64,000 nt of DNA from Streptomyces sp. NBC_00078 (GCF_026343335.1 NZ_JAPELX010000001.1:7874001-7938000); one strand, 5' to 3'; counted from the first letter of the stretch, positions 34,999 through 46,989 are shown. Numbers and translations are program-made. Notes: generated by a model not told the origin, from the letters alone.

Positions 34999-35955
34999 CT
35001 AGTCTTCGCCCCGGCGCTGCACCAGGCGCCAGTTGATGATCGAGAAGATGATGACGACGAGGAAGATGCCCCACGCCACGGCGGCGCCGTAGCCGAAGTC
35101 GTTGTTGTCGAAGGTCTGCTGGAAGAAGTAGAGGACCATGGTCTGGCCGGCGTGGCCCGGACCGCCCGCGAACGTCGAGTCGTTGGCGGTGGTCTGCAGC
35201 AGCACCTGTGGTTCGGAGAAGCTCTGCAGGCCGGTCACCGTCGAGATGACGAGCACGAACAGCAGCACCGGCCGCATCAGCGGCAGGGTGATCCGGAAGA
35301 AGGTCTGCACGGGACCGGCACCGTCCATGCGGGCCGCCTCGTACAGCTCGCCGGGGATGGTCTGCAGGCCGGCCAGGAAGATGATCGCGTTGTAGCCGGT
35401 CCACTGCCAGGTCATCAGCACCGCGATGGCGATCTTGATGCCCCACGGAGTGTTCAGCCACGCCACCTGGTCCAGGCCGACCGCCTGCAGCAGGGCGTTC
35501 ATCAGGCCGAAGTTGGTGGAGAACACCGAGCCGAAGATGATCGCGATCGCCACGGTCGAGGTGACGTTCGGCAGGAAGTAGGCGAAGCGGTAGACGTTCT
35601 TGAAGCGGACCGCCGAGTTGAGCATCACGGCTGTCACCATCGCCAGGAAGATCATGGGGAAGGTGGCCAGCGCCCAGATGATGATCGTGTTCCCGACCGA
35701 GGTCCAGAAGTCGCTGTCGCTCAGCAGGTACTGGTACTGCGACAGGCCGGCCCACTCCATCGAGCCGAGGCCGTCCCAGCGGTGGAAGGACACGTAGAGC
35801 GAGAAGCCGACGGGGATCAGGCCGAAGCCGATGAACAGGAGGTAGAAGGGGGAGATCGCGGCGTAGAGGTGCCAATACTTGCGCCAGCCCGTCCTGGGCT
35901 GCGCGACCGCTGTGCGCTCCACCGTGACCGGGGGCTTGTCCAGGGCGGTGGCCAT
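34999..35955 (-). CDS. Sugar ABC transporter permease (first, MalF-like)
   Basis: This 318-residue protein has six membrane helices starting near HLYAAISPFYLLFIGFGLIP. The EAA coupling loop is PGELYEAARMDGAGPVQTFF (about 217-236). The ATG at 35955 overlaps the stop of the binding-protein gene by one base. It pairs with the downstream permease to form the channel of a CUT1-type importer for oligosaccharides. Confidence 0.92.
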   Translation of the reverse strand: MATALDKPPVTVERTAVAQPRTGWRKYWHLYAAISPFYLLFIGFGLIPVGFSLYVSFHRWDGLGSMEWAGLSQYQYLLSDSDFWTSVGNTIIIWALATFPMIFLAMVTAVMLNSAVRFKNVYRFAYFLPNVTSTVAIAIIFGSVFSTNFGLMNALLQAVGLDQVAWLNTPWGIKIAIAVLMTWQWTGYNAIIFLAGLQTIPGELYEAARMDGAGPVQTFFRITLPLMRPVLLFVLVISTVTGLQSFSEPQVLLQTTANDSTFAGGPGHAGQTMVLYFFQQTFDNNDFGYGAAVAWGIFLVVIIFSIINWRLVQRRGED

Positions 35956-37280
35956 CAGTAGGTCACCCCCAGGTGCTGCGCGATGCGCCGGCACTTGCTC
36001 ATGGCGTCACTCCAGGCCTTCTTGGGGTCCTTGCCGAGGACACCGACGTTCTTGATCTCGTCCTTGAGGGGCTGCCCGAGCGCTGTGTCGTACGGGCTGT
36101 TGTAGGCGACCGTGATCCGCTGCGCGGCGGGCCCGAAGACATCCATCGTGATCTGGCCGCCGAAGAACGGGTCGGGCGTGCGGAGCAGTTTCAGGTCGTA
36201 CGAGGCGGGGGTGGACGGGAACAGGCCCGCGTCGACGAAACCCTGCGCCTGGTTGGCCGCGTTCAGGATCCACGTGATGATCTGGAAGGCCTGCTCGGGC
36301 TCCCGGCACGCCTTGGTGATCGACAGGAACGAGCCGCCGCTGTTGGACGGACGCACCGGCATCTGGGCCACCCGCCAGCGGCCCTTGGTCTTCGGCACAC
36401 CGTTCTTCAGGTCGCTGGTGGCCCACGAGGCGTTGAGCTGGGCCGGCAGCTTGCCGGCCTGGATCGCCGACAACTGGTCCGGGGTACCGCTGACCAGGTC
36501 CGAGACGATCTTCCGCTGCCTGGCCTCCACGGCCAGCGCCCAGGCGTGGCGCACATGTTCCTGGTCGCCGATGAAGTGGCGGTCCTTGTCGACGTACCGC
36601 TTGCTGCCCTGCTGCACGACGTTCTCGAAGACGGCGTTGACGTCGGAGAGCAGATATGTCCCCGGAATCCGCTTCTTGAGCTGCTCGCCGGCCGCGAAGA
36701 GGTTCTCCCAGGTGTTCAGCTCCCTGGAGACGTCATCGGGTTCGTAGGGCAGCCCCGCCTTCCGGTAGACGCCGTACTGGTAGTAGTGCGCGACCGGGCC
36801 GCAGTCGATCGGGAAGCCGACCATCGTGCCGTCGTCGGCGATGCCCTGGTCCCACTTCCACGGCAGGTACTGGCTCCTGTACCTGTCCGCGCCCAGTGTC
36901 CGCAGGTCCACGAACTGGTTGGCGTTGGGCAGGTAGGACGCCATGTCCTCGCCCTTGAGGCCCGCGATGTCGGGTATGTGGGCCCGGCCCGTCATCGTGG
37001 TGATCAGCTTGGAGCGGTAGTAGCCGCCGATCTTGATCGCCTCGAGGTCGACCGAGCTGTCGTAACGGGCCTTGGCGTTCTTCAGGACCGTGTCGCCGAG
37101 GCCGCCGTCCCAGTACCACAGGACCATGTTCCGGCCGGTGGAACCGGTCGGAACGGCACAGCCGGACGCCAGGCCGCCGAGCGCCGTGGCGGCCGTACCG
37201 GCCAGGCCTGCGCGCAGCAGGCCTCTACGTGAGAGCCGCACAGCTCCCACCGCCTTTCGGGTCTTTTCGTCACTTCGCAT
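35955..37280 (-). CDS. Sugar ABC transporter substrate-binding lipoprotein (Tat type)
   Basis: This 441-residue protein begins with a twin-arginine motif (LSRRGLLRAGL) and a lipobox ending LASGC near residue 42, so it should be exported folded and lipid-anchored. The mature part has a family 1 fold with VLWYWDGGLGD, PDIAGLKGEDMASYLP and repeated Trp/Tyr residues suited to stacking on sugars. It is 17 bp after the kinase gene with no strong ribosome site of its own, so coupling to the kinase is likely. The bound glycan is unknown; the adjacent galactosidase, mannosidase and fucosidase suggest a complex oligosaccharide. Confidence 0.88.
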   Translation of the reverse strand: MRSDEKTRKAVGAVRLSRRGLLRAGLAGTAATALGGLASGCAVPTGSTGRNMVLWYWDGGLGDTVLKNAKARYDSSVDLEAIKIGGYYRSKLITTMTGRAHIPDIAGLKGEDMASYLPNANQFVDLRTLGADRYRSQYLPWKWDQGIADDGTMVGFPIDCGPVAHYYQYGVYRKAGLPYEPDDVSRELNTWENLFAAGEQLKKRIPGTYLLSDVNAVFENVVQQGSKRYVDKDRHFIGDQEHVRHAWALAVEARQRKIVSDLVSGTPDQLSAIQAGKLPAQLNASWATSDLKNGVPKTKGRWRVAQMPVRPSNSGGSFLSITKACREPEQAFQIITWILNAANQAQGFVDAGLFPSTPASYDLKLLRTPDPFFGGQITMDVFGPAAQRITVAYNSPYDTALGQPLKDEIKNVGVLGKDPKKAWSDAMSKCRRIAQHLGVTY

Positions 37281-37297
37281 GAGGGGGCATGTAGGGG

Positions 37298-38317
37298 TCA
37301 GGGGTGCCGTGCGGGTGGGGTCACGGGGGCGTGCTCCACGGGCGGGCCGACGTCCGCCGGCACGCGGTCGGAGAGGAAGCCGTACGCCCGCTTCAGCTCC
37401 GGGTCGGTCAGCGAGCGCCACCAGCGGTCGACGCCGTACCAGCCGGGGGCGGCGAGCGCTCCGCCGTGCTGCCGGACCGACAGACCGGCCGCGAGAACGG
37501 CGAACCGCAGCCGCTCCGCGAGCGGCCAGCCGCCGAGCGAGGCCGCGGCGAAGCTCGCGCCGAAGACGTCACCGGCGCCCGTCGCGTCCAGGACGTCCAC
37601 GTCGAGAGCCGGGACCTCCGCGTACTCGCCGGTCGTCTGGTCGACGGCCACCGCGCCGTCGCCGCCCCGGGTGACGACGGCCACCGGCACCAGCTCGGAG
37701 AGCGTGCCGAGCGCCGCGAGCGCGCTGTCCGTACGGGTGTAGGCCATCGCCTCGGTCTCGTTCGGGAGGAAGGCGTGGCAGATCCTCAGCTGGTCGAGGA
37801 GGTCGCTGGACCACTGCTGGGTGGGGTCCCAGCCGACGTCGGCGTAGATCTGCGTGCCGTTCGCGGCGGCCTTGGCGAGCCATTCGCGGGGCTGGGCCTC
37901 GATGTGCACGAGTGCGACGCGCGCCTCGGGCGGGTCGCCCATCAGTGCGTCCTGCGAGTACGGGGGTTCCTGGCCGTGGGTGACGAGGGCGCGGTCGTGC
38001 CCGTGCGCGAGGGAGACGGTGACGGGGGTGGGCCAGCCGTCCGCGGTGCGGGAGAGCGACAGGTCGATGTCTTCCTGGTCGCACAGGACGTCCCGGCAGT
38101 ACTCGCCGTAGAAGTCGTCGCCGAAGACCGTGGCCAGCGAGGTGCGCAGGCCGAAGCGGGACGTGGCCACCGCGAGGTTCGCGATGCCGCCGGGGCCGCA
38201 GCCCATGCCGGCCGTCCAGATCTCCTCGCCCGGCGTCGGCGCCTTCCCGAGCCCCGTGAGGACGAGGTCGTAGAAGAGCAGCCCGGTCAGCAGCACATCG
38301 GGCCTGTCGTCGTCCAC
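37298..38317 (-). CDS. PfkB/ribokinase family sugar kinase
   Basis: This 339-residue protein has the two PfkB signatures: GCGPGGIANLAVATSRFGLR near residue 40 and DATGAGDVFGASFAAASLGG near 238, with the catalytic Asp in the latter. It phosphorylates a monosaccharide or glycoside; the exact sugar is not readable. The GTG at 38317 has AGAGG 8 bp upstream; another GTG lies 6 bp earlier. It is the first gene of the minus-strand glycan operon and is divergent from the DeoR gene, whose repressor probably senses the phosphorylated product. Confidence 0.85.
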   Translation of the reverse strand: MDDDRPDVLLTGLLFYDLVLTGLGKAPTPGEEIWTAGMGCGPGGIANLAVATSRFGLRTSLATVFGDDFYGEYCRDVLCDQEDIDLSLSRTADGWPTPVTVSLAHGHDRALVTHGQEPPYSQDALMGDPPEARVALVHIEAQPREWLAKAAANGTQIYADVGWDPTQQWSSDLLDQLRICHAFLPNETEAMAYTRTDSALAALGTLSELVPVAVVTRGGDGAVAVDQTTGEYAEVPALDVDVLDATGAGDVFGASFAAASLGGWPLAERLRFAVLAAGLSVRQHGGALAAPGWYGVDRWWRSLTDPELKRAYGFLSDRVPADVGPPVEHAPVTPPARHP

Positions 38318-38330
38318 GCGCACAGCCTCT

Positions 38331-38350
38331 CGTCAAAACGCGTCAATTTC
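38331..38350. promoter_or_regulatory. Direct repeats in the PfkB-DeoR divergent promoter
   Basis: CGTCAAAACG is followed immediately by CGTCAATTTC, giving 10-bp spaced CGTCAA repeats on one face of the helix just upstream of the kinase start. DeoR-family repressors commonly use short direct repeats. Assignment is inferred. Confidence 0.5.
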
Positions 38351-38424
38351 GATGACCGGAATCGTGCGCTGCTCCGCGAGATTGGTCAATACCCGAGCAG
38401 AAGTGAGCATGGAAATGATTGAAG

Positions 38425-39210
38425 ATGACGAGTAGTGTTCATGCCGTGCTGGCAGAACGACGACATCAACTCATCCTGCGGGCCCTGCGCTCCGGCGGTC
38501 CCGCGGCCGTGACCGATCTCTCCGAGCAGCTGGGTGTGAGCCCTGCCACGGTCAGACGCGACCTGGTCAAACTCGAGGACGACGGACTGCTCACCCGTGT
38601 GCACGGCGGTGCCGTCGTCGACGAGGGCGACCAGCCCTTCGCCGAGGTCGCCGAGATGCGCGTGGCGGAGAAGGACGCCATCGCCGCGCGCGCGGCGGCG
38701 ATGGTCCGCGAGGGCCAGTCGGTGCTGCTGGACATCGGCACCACCGCCTTCCGGCTGGCCCGCCAGCTGCACGGCCGCCGCCTCACCGTGATCACCAGCA
38801 ACCTGGTGGTCTACGAGGAGCTCGCCGACGACGAGGGCATAGAGCTGGTGCTGCTGGGCGGGATGGTCCGCCGGGAGTACCGCTCCCTGGTCGGCTTCCT
38901 CACCGAGGACAATCTGCGCCAGCTGCATGCCGACTGGCTCTTCCTCGGCACCAGTGGAGTGCGTCCCGGTGGGCAGGTGATGGACACGACCGTCGTCGAG
39001 GTGCCGGTCAAGCGCGCCATGATCAAGGCGAGCGAGCGGGTCGTCCTGCTGGCCGACTCGGCCAAGTTCCCGGGTACGGGCATGGCGAAGGTCTGCGGTC
39101 CCGAGGACCTGGACGTGGTGGTGACGAACACGCCGGCCGACCCGGCGACCAGCGCCTCCCTTCAGGAGGCGGGCGTCGAGGTGGTCGTGGCAGGAAAGGT
39201 GCAAGCGTGA
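38425..39210 (+). CDS. DeoR family transcriptional regulator
   Basis: This 261-residue repressor has a winged helix at the N-terminus (AERRHQLILRALR, then VTDLSEQLGVSPATVRRDLV, residues about 29-48, and LTRVHGGAV). A sugar-phosphate isomerase-like effector domain includes DIGTTAFRLARQL (about 108), ITSNL and LLGGMVRREYRS. The effector is normally a phosphorylated sugar. It is divergent from the PfkB kinase and overlaps the GH4 gene by 4 bp (GTGA), so it probably controls both arms of the glycan locus. A TTG six bases earlier is an alternative start. Confidence 0.9.
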   Translation: MTSSVHAVLAERRHQLILRALRSGGPAAVTDLSEQLGVSPATVRRDLVKLEDDGLLTRVHGGAVVDEGDQPFAEVAEMRVAEKDAIAARAAAMVREGQSVLLDIGTTAFRLARQLHGRRLTVITSNLVVYEELADDEGIELVLLGGMVRREYRSLVGFLTEDNLRQLHADWLFLGTSGVRPGGQVMDTTVVEVPVKRAMIKASERVVLLADSAKFPGTGMAKVCGPEDLDVVVTNTPADPATSASLQEAGVEVVVAGKVQA

Positions 39211-40544
39211 GGCTGACGATTCTGGGCGGCGGCGGATTCCGGGTGCCGCTCGTGTACGGGGCGCTCCTGGGCGACCGGGGCGAGGGGCGGGTCACGGAGG
39301 TCGTGCTGCACGATCTCGACGCCGGCCGGCTGTCCGCGGTGACCCGCGTGCTCGCCGAACAGGCGGCCGGTGCCGCCGACGCCCCCACGGTGACGGCGAC
39401 CACCGACCTCGACGAGGCCCTGCGCGGCGCCGACTTCGTCTTCTCCGCGATCCGCGTCGGCGGCCTTGAGGGCAGGGCGAACGACGAGCGGGTCGCCCTG
39501 GCGGAGGGCGTCCTCGGCCAGGAGACGGTCGGCGCGGGCGGCATCGCCTACGGCCTCAGGACCGTCCCGGTCGCCGTCGACGTCGCCCGGCGCGTGGCCC
39601 GTCTCGCCCCCGACGCCTGGGTCATCAACTTCACCAACCCGGCGGGCCTGGTCACCGAGGCCATGTCCCGCCACCTCGGCGACCGTGTCATCGGCATCTG
39701 CGACTCACCGGTCGGGCTCGGCCGCCGTATCGCCCGGGTGCTCGGCGGGAACCCGAAGGAGGCCTGGATCGACTACGTCGGCCTCAACCACCTCGGCTGG
39801 GTCCGCGGCCTGCACATCGCGGGGCGGGACGAACTCCCGCGGCTGCTCGCCGACCCCGACCTGCTCGGCTCCTTCGAGGAGGGCAAGCTCTTCGGCGTCG
39901 ACTGGCTGCAGTCCCTCGGCGCGATCCCCAACGAATACCTGCACTACTACTACTTCAACCGCGAGGCCGTCCGCGCCTACCAGCAGGCCGAGAAGACCCG
40001 AGGCGCCTTCCTGCGCGACCAGCAGGCCCACTTCTACGAGGAGATGCGCGACCCCGAGGCGCACGCCCTGACCGCCTGGGACCGCACCCGCGCCGAGCGC
40101 GAGGCGACCTACATGGCCGAGAACCGGGAGAGCGCCGGAGCCGGCGAACGCGACGCCGACGACCTCTCCGGCGGCTACGAGAAGGTCGCCCTCGCCCTGA
40201 TGCGGGCCATCGCCCGCGACGAGCGCACCACCCTGATCCTCAACGTCCGCAACCGCGGCACCCTCTCGGTGCTCGACGCCGAAGCCGTCATCGAGGTCCC
40301 GTGCCTGGTCGACGCCAACGGCGCGCACCCGGTCACCGTGGCCCCGCTGCCCGAGCACGCCACCGGCCTGGTCTGTGCGGTCAAGGCGGTCGAGCGCGAG
40401 GTGCTGGCCGCCGCGGAGTCCGGCTCCCGTACGACGGCGGTGAAGGCGTTCGCGCTGCACCCGCTGGTCGACTCCGTGAACGTGGCCCGTCGTCTGGTAG
40501 AGGGCTACACGGACGCGCATCCCGGGCTGTCGTACCTTAGGTAG
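39207..40544 (+). CDS. GH4 family glycosidase (6-phospho-beta-glucosidase-like)
   Basis: This 445-residue NAD- and metal-dependent glycosidase has a Rossmann start MRLTILGGGGFRVPLVYGAL and the GH4 blocks FTNPAGLVTEAMSRH (about 138), ICDSPVGLGRR (Cys about 157 as metal ligand) and VGLNHLGWVRG (His about 193). GH4 enzymes cleave by oxidation at C3 and elimination, often on 6-phosphoglycosides but also on alpha-galactosides or glucuronides. No PTS is nearby, so an unphosphorylated substrate, or one phosphorylated by the PfkB kinase, is possible. It overlaps the DeoR stop by 4 bp. Confidence 0.88.
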   Translation: MRLTILGGGGFRVPLVYGALLGDRGEGRVTEVVLHDLDAGRLSAVTRVLAEQAAGAADAPTVTATTDLDEALRGADFVFSAIRVGGLEGRANDERVALAEGVLGQETVGAGGIAYGLRTVPVAVDVARRVARLAPDAWVINFTNPAGLVTEAMSRHLGDRVIGICDSPVGLGRRIARVLGGNPKEAWIDYVGLNHLGWVRGLHIAGRDELPRLLADPDLLGSFEEGKLFGVDWLQSLGAIPNEYLHYYYFNREAVRAYQQAEKTRGAFLRDQQAHFYEEMRDPEAHALTAWDRTRAEREATYMAENRESAGAGERDADDLSGGYEKVALALMRAIARDERTTLILNVRNRGTLSVLDAEAVIEVPCLVDANGAHPVTVAPLPEHATGLVCAVKAVEREVLAAAESGSRTTAVKAFALHPLVDSVNVARRLVEGYTDAHPGLSYLR

Positions 40545-40553
40545 ACGCTCGCC

Positions 40554-40567
40554 GGAAAGCGCTTTCC
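40554..40567. promoter_or_regulatory. LacI-type operator upstream of the alpha-mannosidase
   Basis: GGAAAGCGCTTTCC is a perfect 14-bp palindrome with central CG, 48 bp before the GH38 start and just after the GH4 stop. It differs in sequence from the GH16 operator at 15448. No LacI gene is adjacent, so control by a distant repressor is likely. Confidence 0.7.
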
Positions 40568-40615
40568 CCAGGCTGTCTCCGCTTCCTTCGCCCGCTCCCT
40601 TCCTGGAGAGATCCC

Positions 40616-43657
<3,042 letters not shown>

Positions 43658-43660
43658 CCC

Positions 43661-44911
43661 GTGCCCATGCAACCCTGGTTCACCGACGCCAAGTTGGGGA
43701 TCTTCGTCCACTGGGGCATCTACGCCGTCGACGGCGTCCAGGAATCCTGGTCGTTCTACGACGACATCGTGCCGCACGACCAGTACATGTCCCAGCTGGA
43801 ACGCTTCACGGGCGCCCACTACGACCCGAAGGCCTGGGCCGACCTGTTCGCCCGGGCGGGCGCCAGGTACGCCGTCCTGACGAGTCGTCACCATGACGGC
43901 GTGGCGCTGTGGGACACGAAGTACGGCGACCTCAACCTCGGCCGGGACTACCTCACCGGCTACGCGGAGGCTTTGCGGGAGAAGGGCCTCAAGGTCGGCT
44001 TCTACTACTCCCACTCCGACTGGAGCCACCCCGACTACGCCTCCACACGCAAGCCGGGCCGGCCGCCGGAGCAGGAGGACAACCGCTACTCCGAGGTGGC
44101 GGCCGAGAGCGAGGACCTGGACGCCTGGGAGCGGTTCATCGCCTACCGGGACGGCCAGGTCCGGGAGTTGGCATCCCGCCACCGGCCCGACCTGATGTGG
44201 TTCGACGGCGAGTGGGACCGCAGCGAGGAACAGTGGCGCATCCCCGAACTCGCCGCGCTCATCCGCTCGTACTCCCCGGACGTCGTCTTCAACGCCCGCA
44301 TGCTCAGCGAGGGCGACTTCGCCACCCCCGAACAGGGCGCCCCCATCGTGCCGCCGGACGGCCCCTGGGAACTGTGCCTGACGATCAACGACTCATGGGG
44401 CTACCAGCACCACGACCACCACCACAAGCCGCTCGCTCAGCTGATCCGCTACTTCACCGAGACCATCGGCGCAGGCGGCAACCTGCTCCTCGACGTGGGC
44501 CCGATGGAGGACGGCACCATCCCGCAGCCGCAGGTCGAGCGTCTGGAAGGCCTGGGGGAGTGGATCCGCAAGCACGCGGAGGCGGTGTACGGGACGCAGC
44601 GCGGGCTGCCGCCCGGGCACCACTACGGTCCCAGCACCCTGTCCGCCGACCGCCGCACCCTCTACCTCACCCTGTTCGACATCCCCCGTGCCGAGACCGG
44701 CGTCCGGGGCCTCGCCACCGGGGTCCGCAGGGTCACCGTGCTCGGCACCGGCACCGAACTCGCCCACCGGGTCGTCGGCGGACTGCACGACGCGGTCGGC
44801 GTGCTGTGGATCGACCCGCCGGCCGAGGCCGACCTCGACCCGTACGCCACCGTTCTCGCCGTCGAGTTGGAGGGCGAGCTGGAGCTGTACCGGGGGTCGG
44901 GCCGGTTCTGA
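43661..44911 (+). CDS. GH29 alpha-L-fucosidase
   Basis: This 416-residue retaining fucosidase begins at the catalytic domain (WFTDAKLGIFVHWGIYAVDG) and lacks a signal peptide. The pattern LTSRHHDGVALWDT (about 73) binds fucose and the nucleophile Asp is in LMWFDGEWD (about 182). GGNLLLDVGPMEDGTIP (about 272) is typical of the family. A short C-terminal beta domain follows. GTG at 43661 has GGAGGAG 6 bp upstream; an ATG two codons later is the alternative. It is co-transcribed with the mannosidase. Confidence 0.92.
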   Translation: MPMQPWFTDAKLGIFVHWGIYAVDGVQESWSFYDDIVPHDQYMSQLERFTGAHYDPKAWADLFARAGARYAVLTSRHHDGVALWDTKYGDLNLGRDYLTGYAEALREKGLKVGFYYSHSDWSHPDYASTRKPGRPPEQEDNRYSEVAAESEDLDAWERFIAYRDGQVRELASRHRPDLMWFDGEWDRSEEQWRIPELAALIRSYSPDVVFNARMLSEGDFATPEQGAPIVPPDGPWELCLTINDSWGYQHHDHHHKPLAQLIRYFTETIGAGGNLLLDVGPMEDGTIPQPQVERLEGLGEWIRKHAEAVYGTQRGLPPGHHYGPSTLSADRRTLYLTLFDIPRAETGVRGLATGVRRVTVLGTGTELAHRVVGGLHDAVGVLWIDPPAEADLDPYATVLAVELEGELELYRGSGRF

Positions 44912-44918
44912 CGGCCAC

Positions 44919-45098
44919 TCACATATAGCCGTCCCGGCTCTGATCGCGCTGCCGGCGGGCTTCCCCGCGGGTTCGCACGAACTCGGTGAGGGGAGCCCGT
45001 AGCGCGTAGACGGCGACCAGCGCGGTCGCGACACTGCCCGCCGCGATGAGCCAGTCCTTCGAGGAGCGACAGGCAGCGGCCGGTGATGCTGCGTCTCC
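44919..45098 (-). pseudogene. Remnant of a small membrane protein without a start codon
   Basis: A 60-codon frame reads SKDWLIAAGSVATALVAVYA, then RAPLTEFVRTRGEARRQRD and a stop at 44919. That is one hydrophobic helix followed by a basic tail. The frame begins right after an in-frame TGA and contains no ATG, GTG or TTG before the helix. A ribosome-site-like AGGAG lies upstream but in front of ATC in another frame. It looks like a small gene damaged at its 5' end. No family recognised. Confidence 0.35.
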
Positions 45099-45160
45099 TC
45101 ACGCCTGCGCCGCCTCGGCCATGAGCCGCCCCCGGATCCCGTGCCGTCGAGCCGCGGGAA

Positions 45161-45205
45161 GGCCCCCGCGGCGGTCGGTTCAAGATTCTTCCCGCCGCGG
45201 GGGCC
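45161..45205. terminator. Strong hairpin between fucosidase and chitinase genes
   Basis: Perfect 14-bp arms GGCCCCCGCGGCGG and CCGCCGCGGGGGCC flank a 17-nt loop in the gap between convergent genes. It can serve as a bidirectional transcription terminator for the GH29 operon and the GH18 gene. There is no long T-tract, as is usual in Streptomyces. Confidence 0.75.
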
Positions 45206-45243
45206 CGGGCGCCAGCCCTTCTTCCAGCCTCCTCAATTGCTCC

Positions 45244-46929
45244 TCAGCCGGTGAAGCCGGCCGTGATCGAGGTGAACTGCCAGTTGTTCTGGCTGATGCC
45301 GGAGCAGTTGCTCACCACGCCCCCGCCCGGGCACGGCCGGTCGCGGTTGACCGACCAGAACGCGAGCCGCGCGATGTGATGGCTGTTGCTCCAGTCCTTG
45401 ATCTGGGTCCAGATCGCCGGAGTGGTCGTCTCCTGCTGGTCGGACAGGCCGTTCATGCCCGAGATGCCGATGTGGGAGTAGGCGGTGGCGTCGTCCCAGC
45501 CGAAGGCCGACTTCAGCTTGGCCTTCAGACCCTCCGCCGCGTTCACGGTGTTGCCGTACATGTCGGAGCCGCCGCCGAAGTCGAACGGCATGATCGTGAA
45601 GACGTCGATGCCCGCGCCGAGCGACTGCGCCTGCTCGATGAGCCGGTTGCCGTAGTACGTGGGGCCGGTGGTCGACGTGCCGAAGGTGACGATGGTCTTC
45701 AGGCCGGGGTTGTTGGCCTTGACCGTCTTCAGGGCGGTCAGGATCTTCGCCTGCACGGCCTCGTTCTCGAACTCGTCCGAGTTCTCGATGTCCATGTCGA
45801 TCGCCTTGAGCGAGTAGGCGTCGATCACCTTCTGCAGGGCCCCGGCGAGTGCGCTGGCGGAGGAGCAGTTGGCGCCGAGCTTGCTGCCCTGCCAGCCGCC
45901 GAACGACGGCACGATGTCACCGCCGGCGGACCGGATCTGGTTGATGGCGGTCTGGTCGACGCCGCCGGTCAGCGCCCGGCTGCCGTCCCAGGCCGGGGTG
46001 CAGCCGCCCGAGTCCAGCACGAAGGCCATGGTGAACCACTTGACGCCGGTCGCGCTCATCACCGTGCTCGGGCTCGGCGGATCACCCCAGCCCTCGTACA
46101 GATATGGCGCCGCCTGCTTGAAGCCGGTCCCGCCACCACCGCCCGCGTCCGTGGTCACGCTCACGGAGTTGGAGGCCCCGGAGGTGTTCCCGGCCGCGTC
46201 CCGCGCCTTGACGGTGAAGGTGTATCCGGTGCTGGGCGACAGCCCGCCGACCGTGGCGGACGTGCCGGAGACGGTGAGGACGTTGCTCGATCCGCTGTAG
46301 ACGTCGTACGCCGTGACGCCCACGTTGTCCGTCGAGGCGTTCCACTTCAGCGCCACGCTTGACGACGTCTTGCCGGTGGAGGCCAGCCCGGTCGGCGTGC
46401 TCGGCGCCTGCTTGTCCGAGCCGCCACCGCCGCCGGGCCCGTCCAGGCCGATGTCGTCGGCGTAGTAGCTGCCCTGGGCGTACCAGCCGTGGACGTAGAT
46501 CGTCGCGCTCGTCTGCGAGGCGCCGGTCGTGAAGGAGACGGACAGCAGGCTGTACGCGGAGGGGGACGTCGTCCAGGTGGAGGCGCCGCCGTTCACGCCG
46601 AGGTAGACGTACGAGCCCCGCACCCAGCCGCTGAGCGCGTACGTGGTGTTCGGCTGGACCGCGACCGTCTGGCTGCACTGCGCGTTGTCGCTCGAACTCA
46701 CCGCGCCCTGCAGGGCTTTGGCGCCCCCGTGCACGGGGGAGGAGACGACTGAGCCGAGGTTGCCGGTGCAGCTCCACGGGGAGAGGCCGCCCGATTCGAA
46801 GCCGGAATTGGTCAGGATGTTGGCCGCTTGGGCCGTACCGGGAAGAGCGATGGCCCCGGTGAGCGCGAGTGCGGCGGAGCCGAGCAGTGCGAGGAGCCGA
46901 CGTCTGTGACGTCCGAGTGAGTTGCGCAC
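45244..46929 (-). CDS. Secreted GH18 chitinase with carbohydrate-binding and FnIII domains
   Basis: This 561-residue extracellular enzyme has a Sec signal peptide (residues 1-35, ending GTAQA). A carbohydrate-binding beta-sandwich covers about 36-165 (NILTNSGFESGGLSPWSCTG), then a Gly linker, a fibronectin type III domain (about 178-265) and a GH18 catalytic domain (about 275-561). The catalytic DxxDxDxE motif appears as KAIDMDIENSDEF near 375. The domain order and the GWGDPP and PSFGGWQGSKLG blocks resemble the Streptomyces/archaeal ChiA-like GH18 subgroup. The GTG start has AGGGAG upstream. A perfect 13-bp inverted repeat about 60 bp upstream suggests tight control by chitin products. It should release chito-oligosaccharides. 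Confidence 0.92.
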   Translation of the reverse strand: MRNSLGRHRRRLLALLGSAALALTGAIALPGTAQAANILTNSGFESGGLSPWSCTGNLGSVVSSPVHGGAKALQGAVSSSDNAQCSQTVAVQPNTTYALSGWVRGSYVYLGVNGGASTWTTSPSAYSLLSVSFTTGASQTSATIYVHGWYAQGSYYADDIGLDGPGGGGGSDKQAPSTPTGLASTGKTSSSVALKWNASTDNVGVTAYDVYSGSSNVLTVSGTSATVGGLSPSTGYTFTVKARDAAGNTSGASNSVSVTTDAGGGGGTGFKQAAPYLYEGWGDPPSPSTVMSATGVKWFTMAFVLDSGGCTPAWDGSRALTGGVDQTAINQIRSAGGDIVPSFGGWQGSKLGANCSSASALAGALQKVIDAYSLKAIDMDIENSDEFENEAVQAKILTALKTVKANNPGLKTIVTFGTSTTGPTYYGNRLIEQAQSLGAGIDVFTIMPFDFGGGSDMYGNTVNAAEGLKAKLKSAFGWDDATAYSHIGISGMNGLSDQQETTTPAIWTQIKDWSNSHHIARLAFWSVNRDRPCPGGGVVSNCSGISQNNWQFTSITAGFTG

Positions 46930-46989
46930 GCGATCTCCCTGAAAGGAATGGGGGTGTCCGGGAGTGCAGAGAGGTGCGCGACACAAGTT

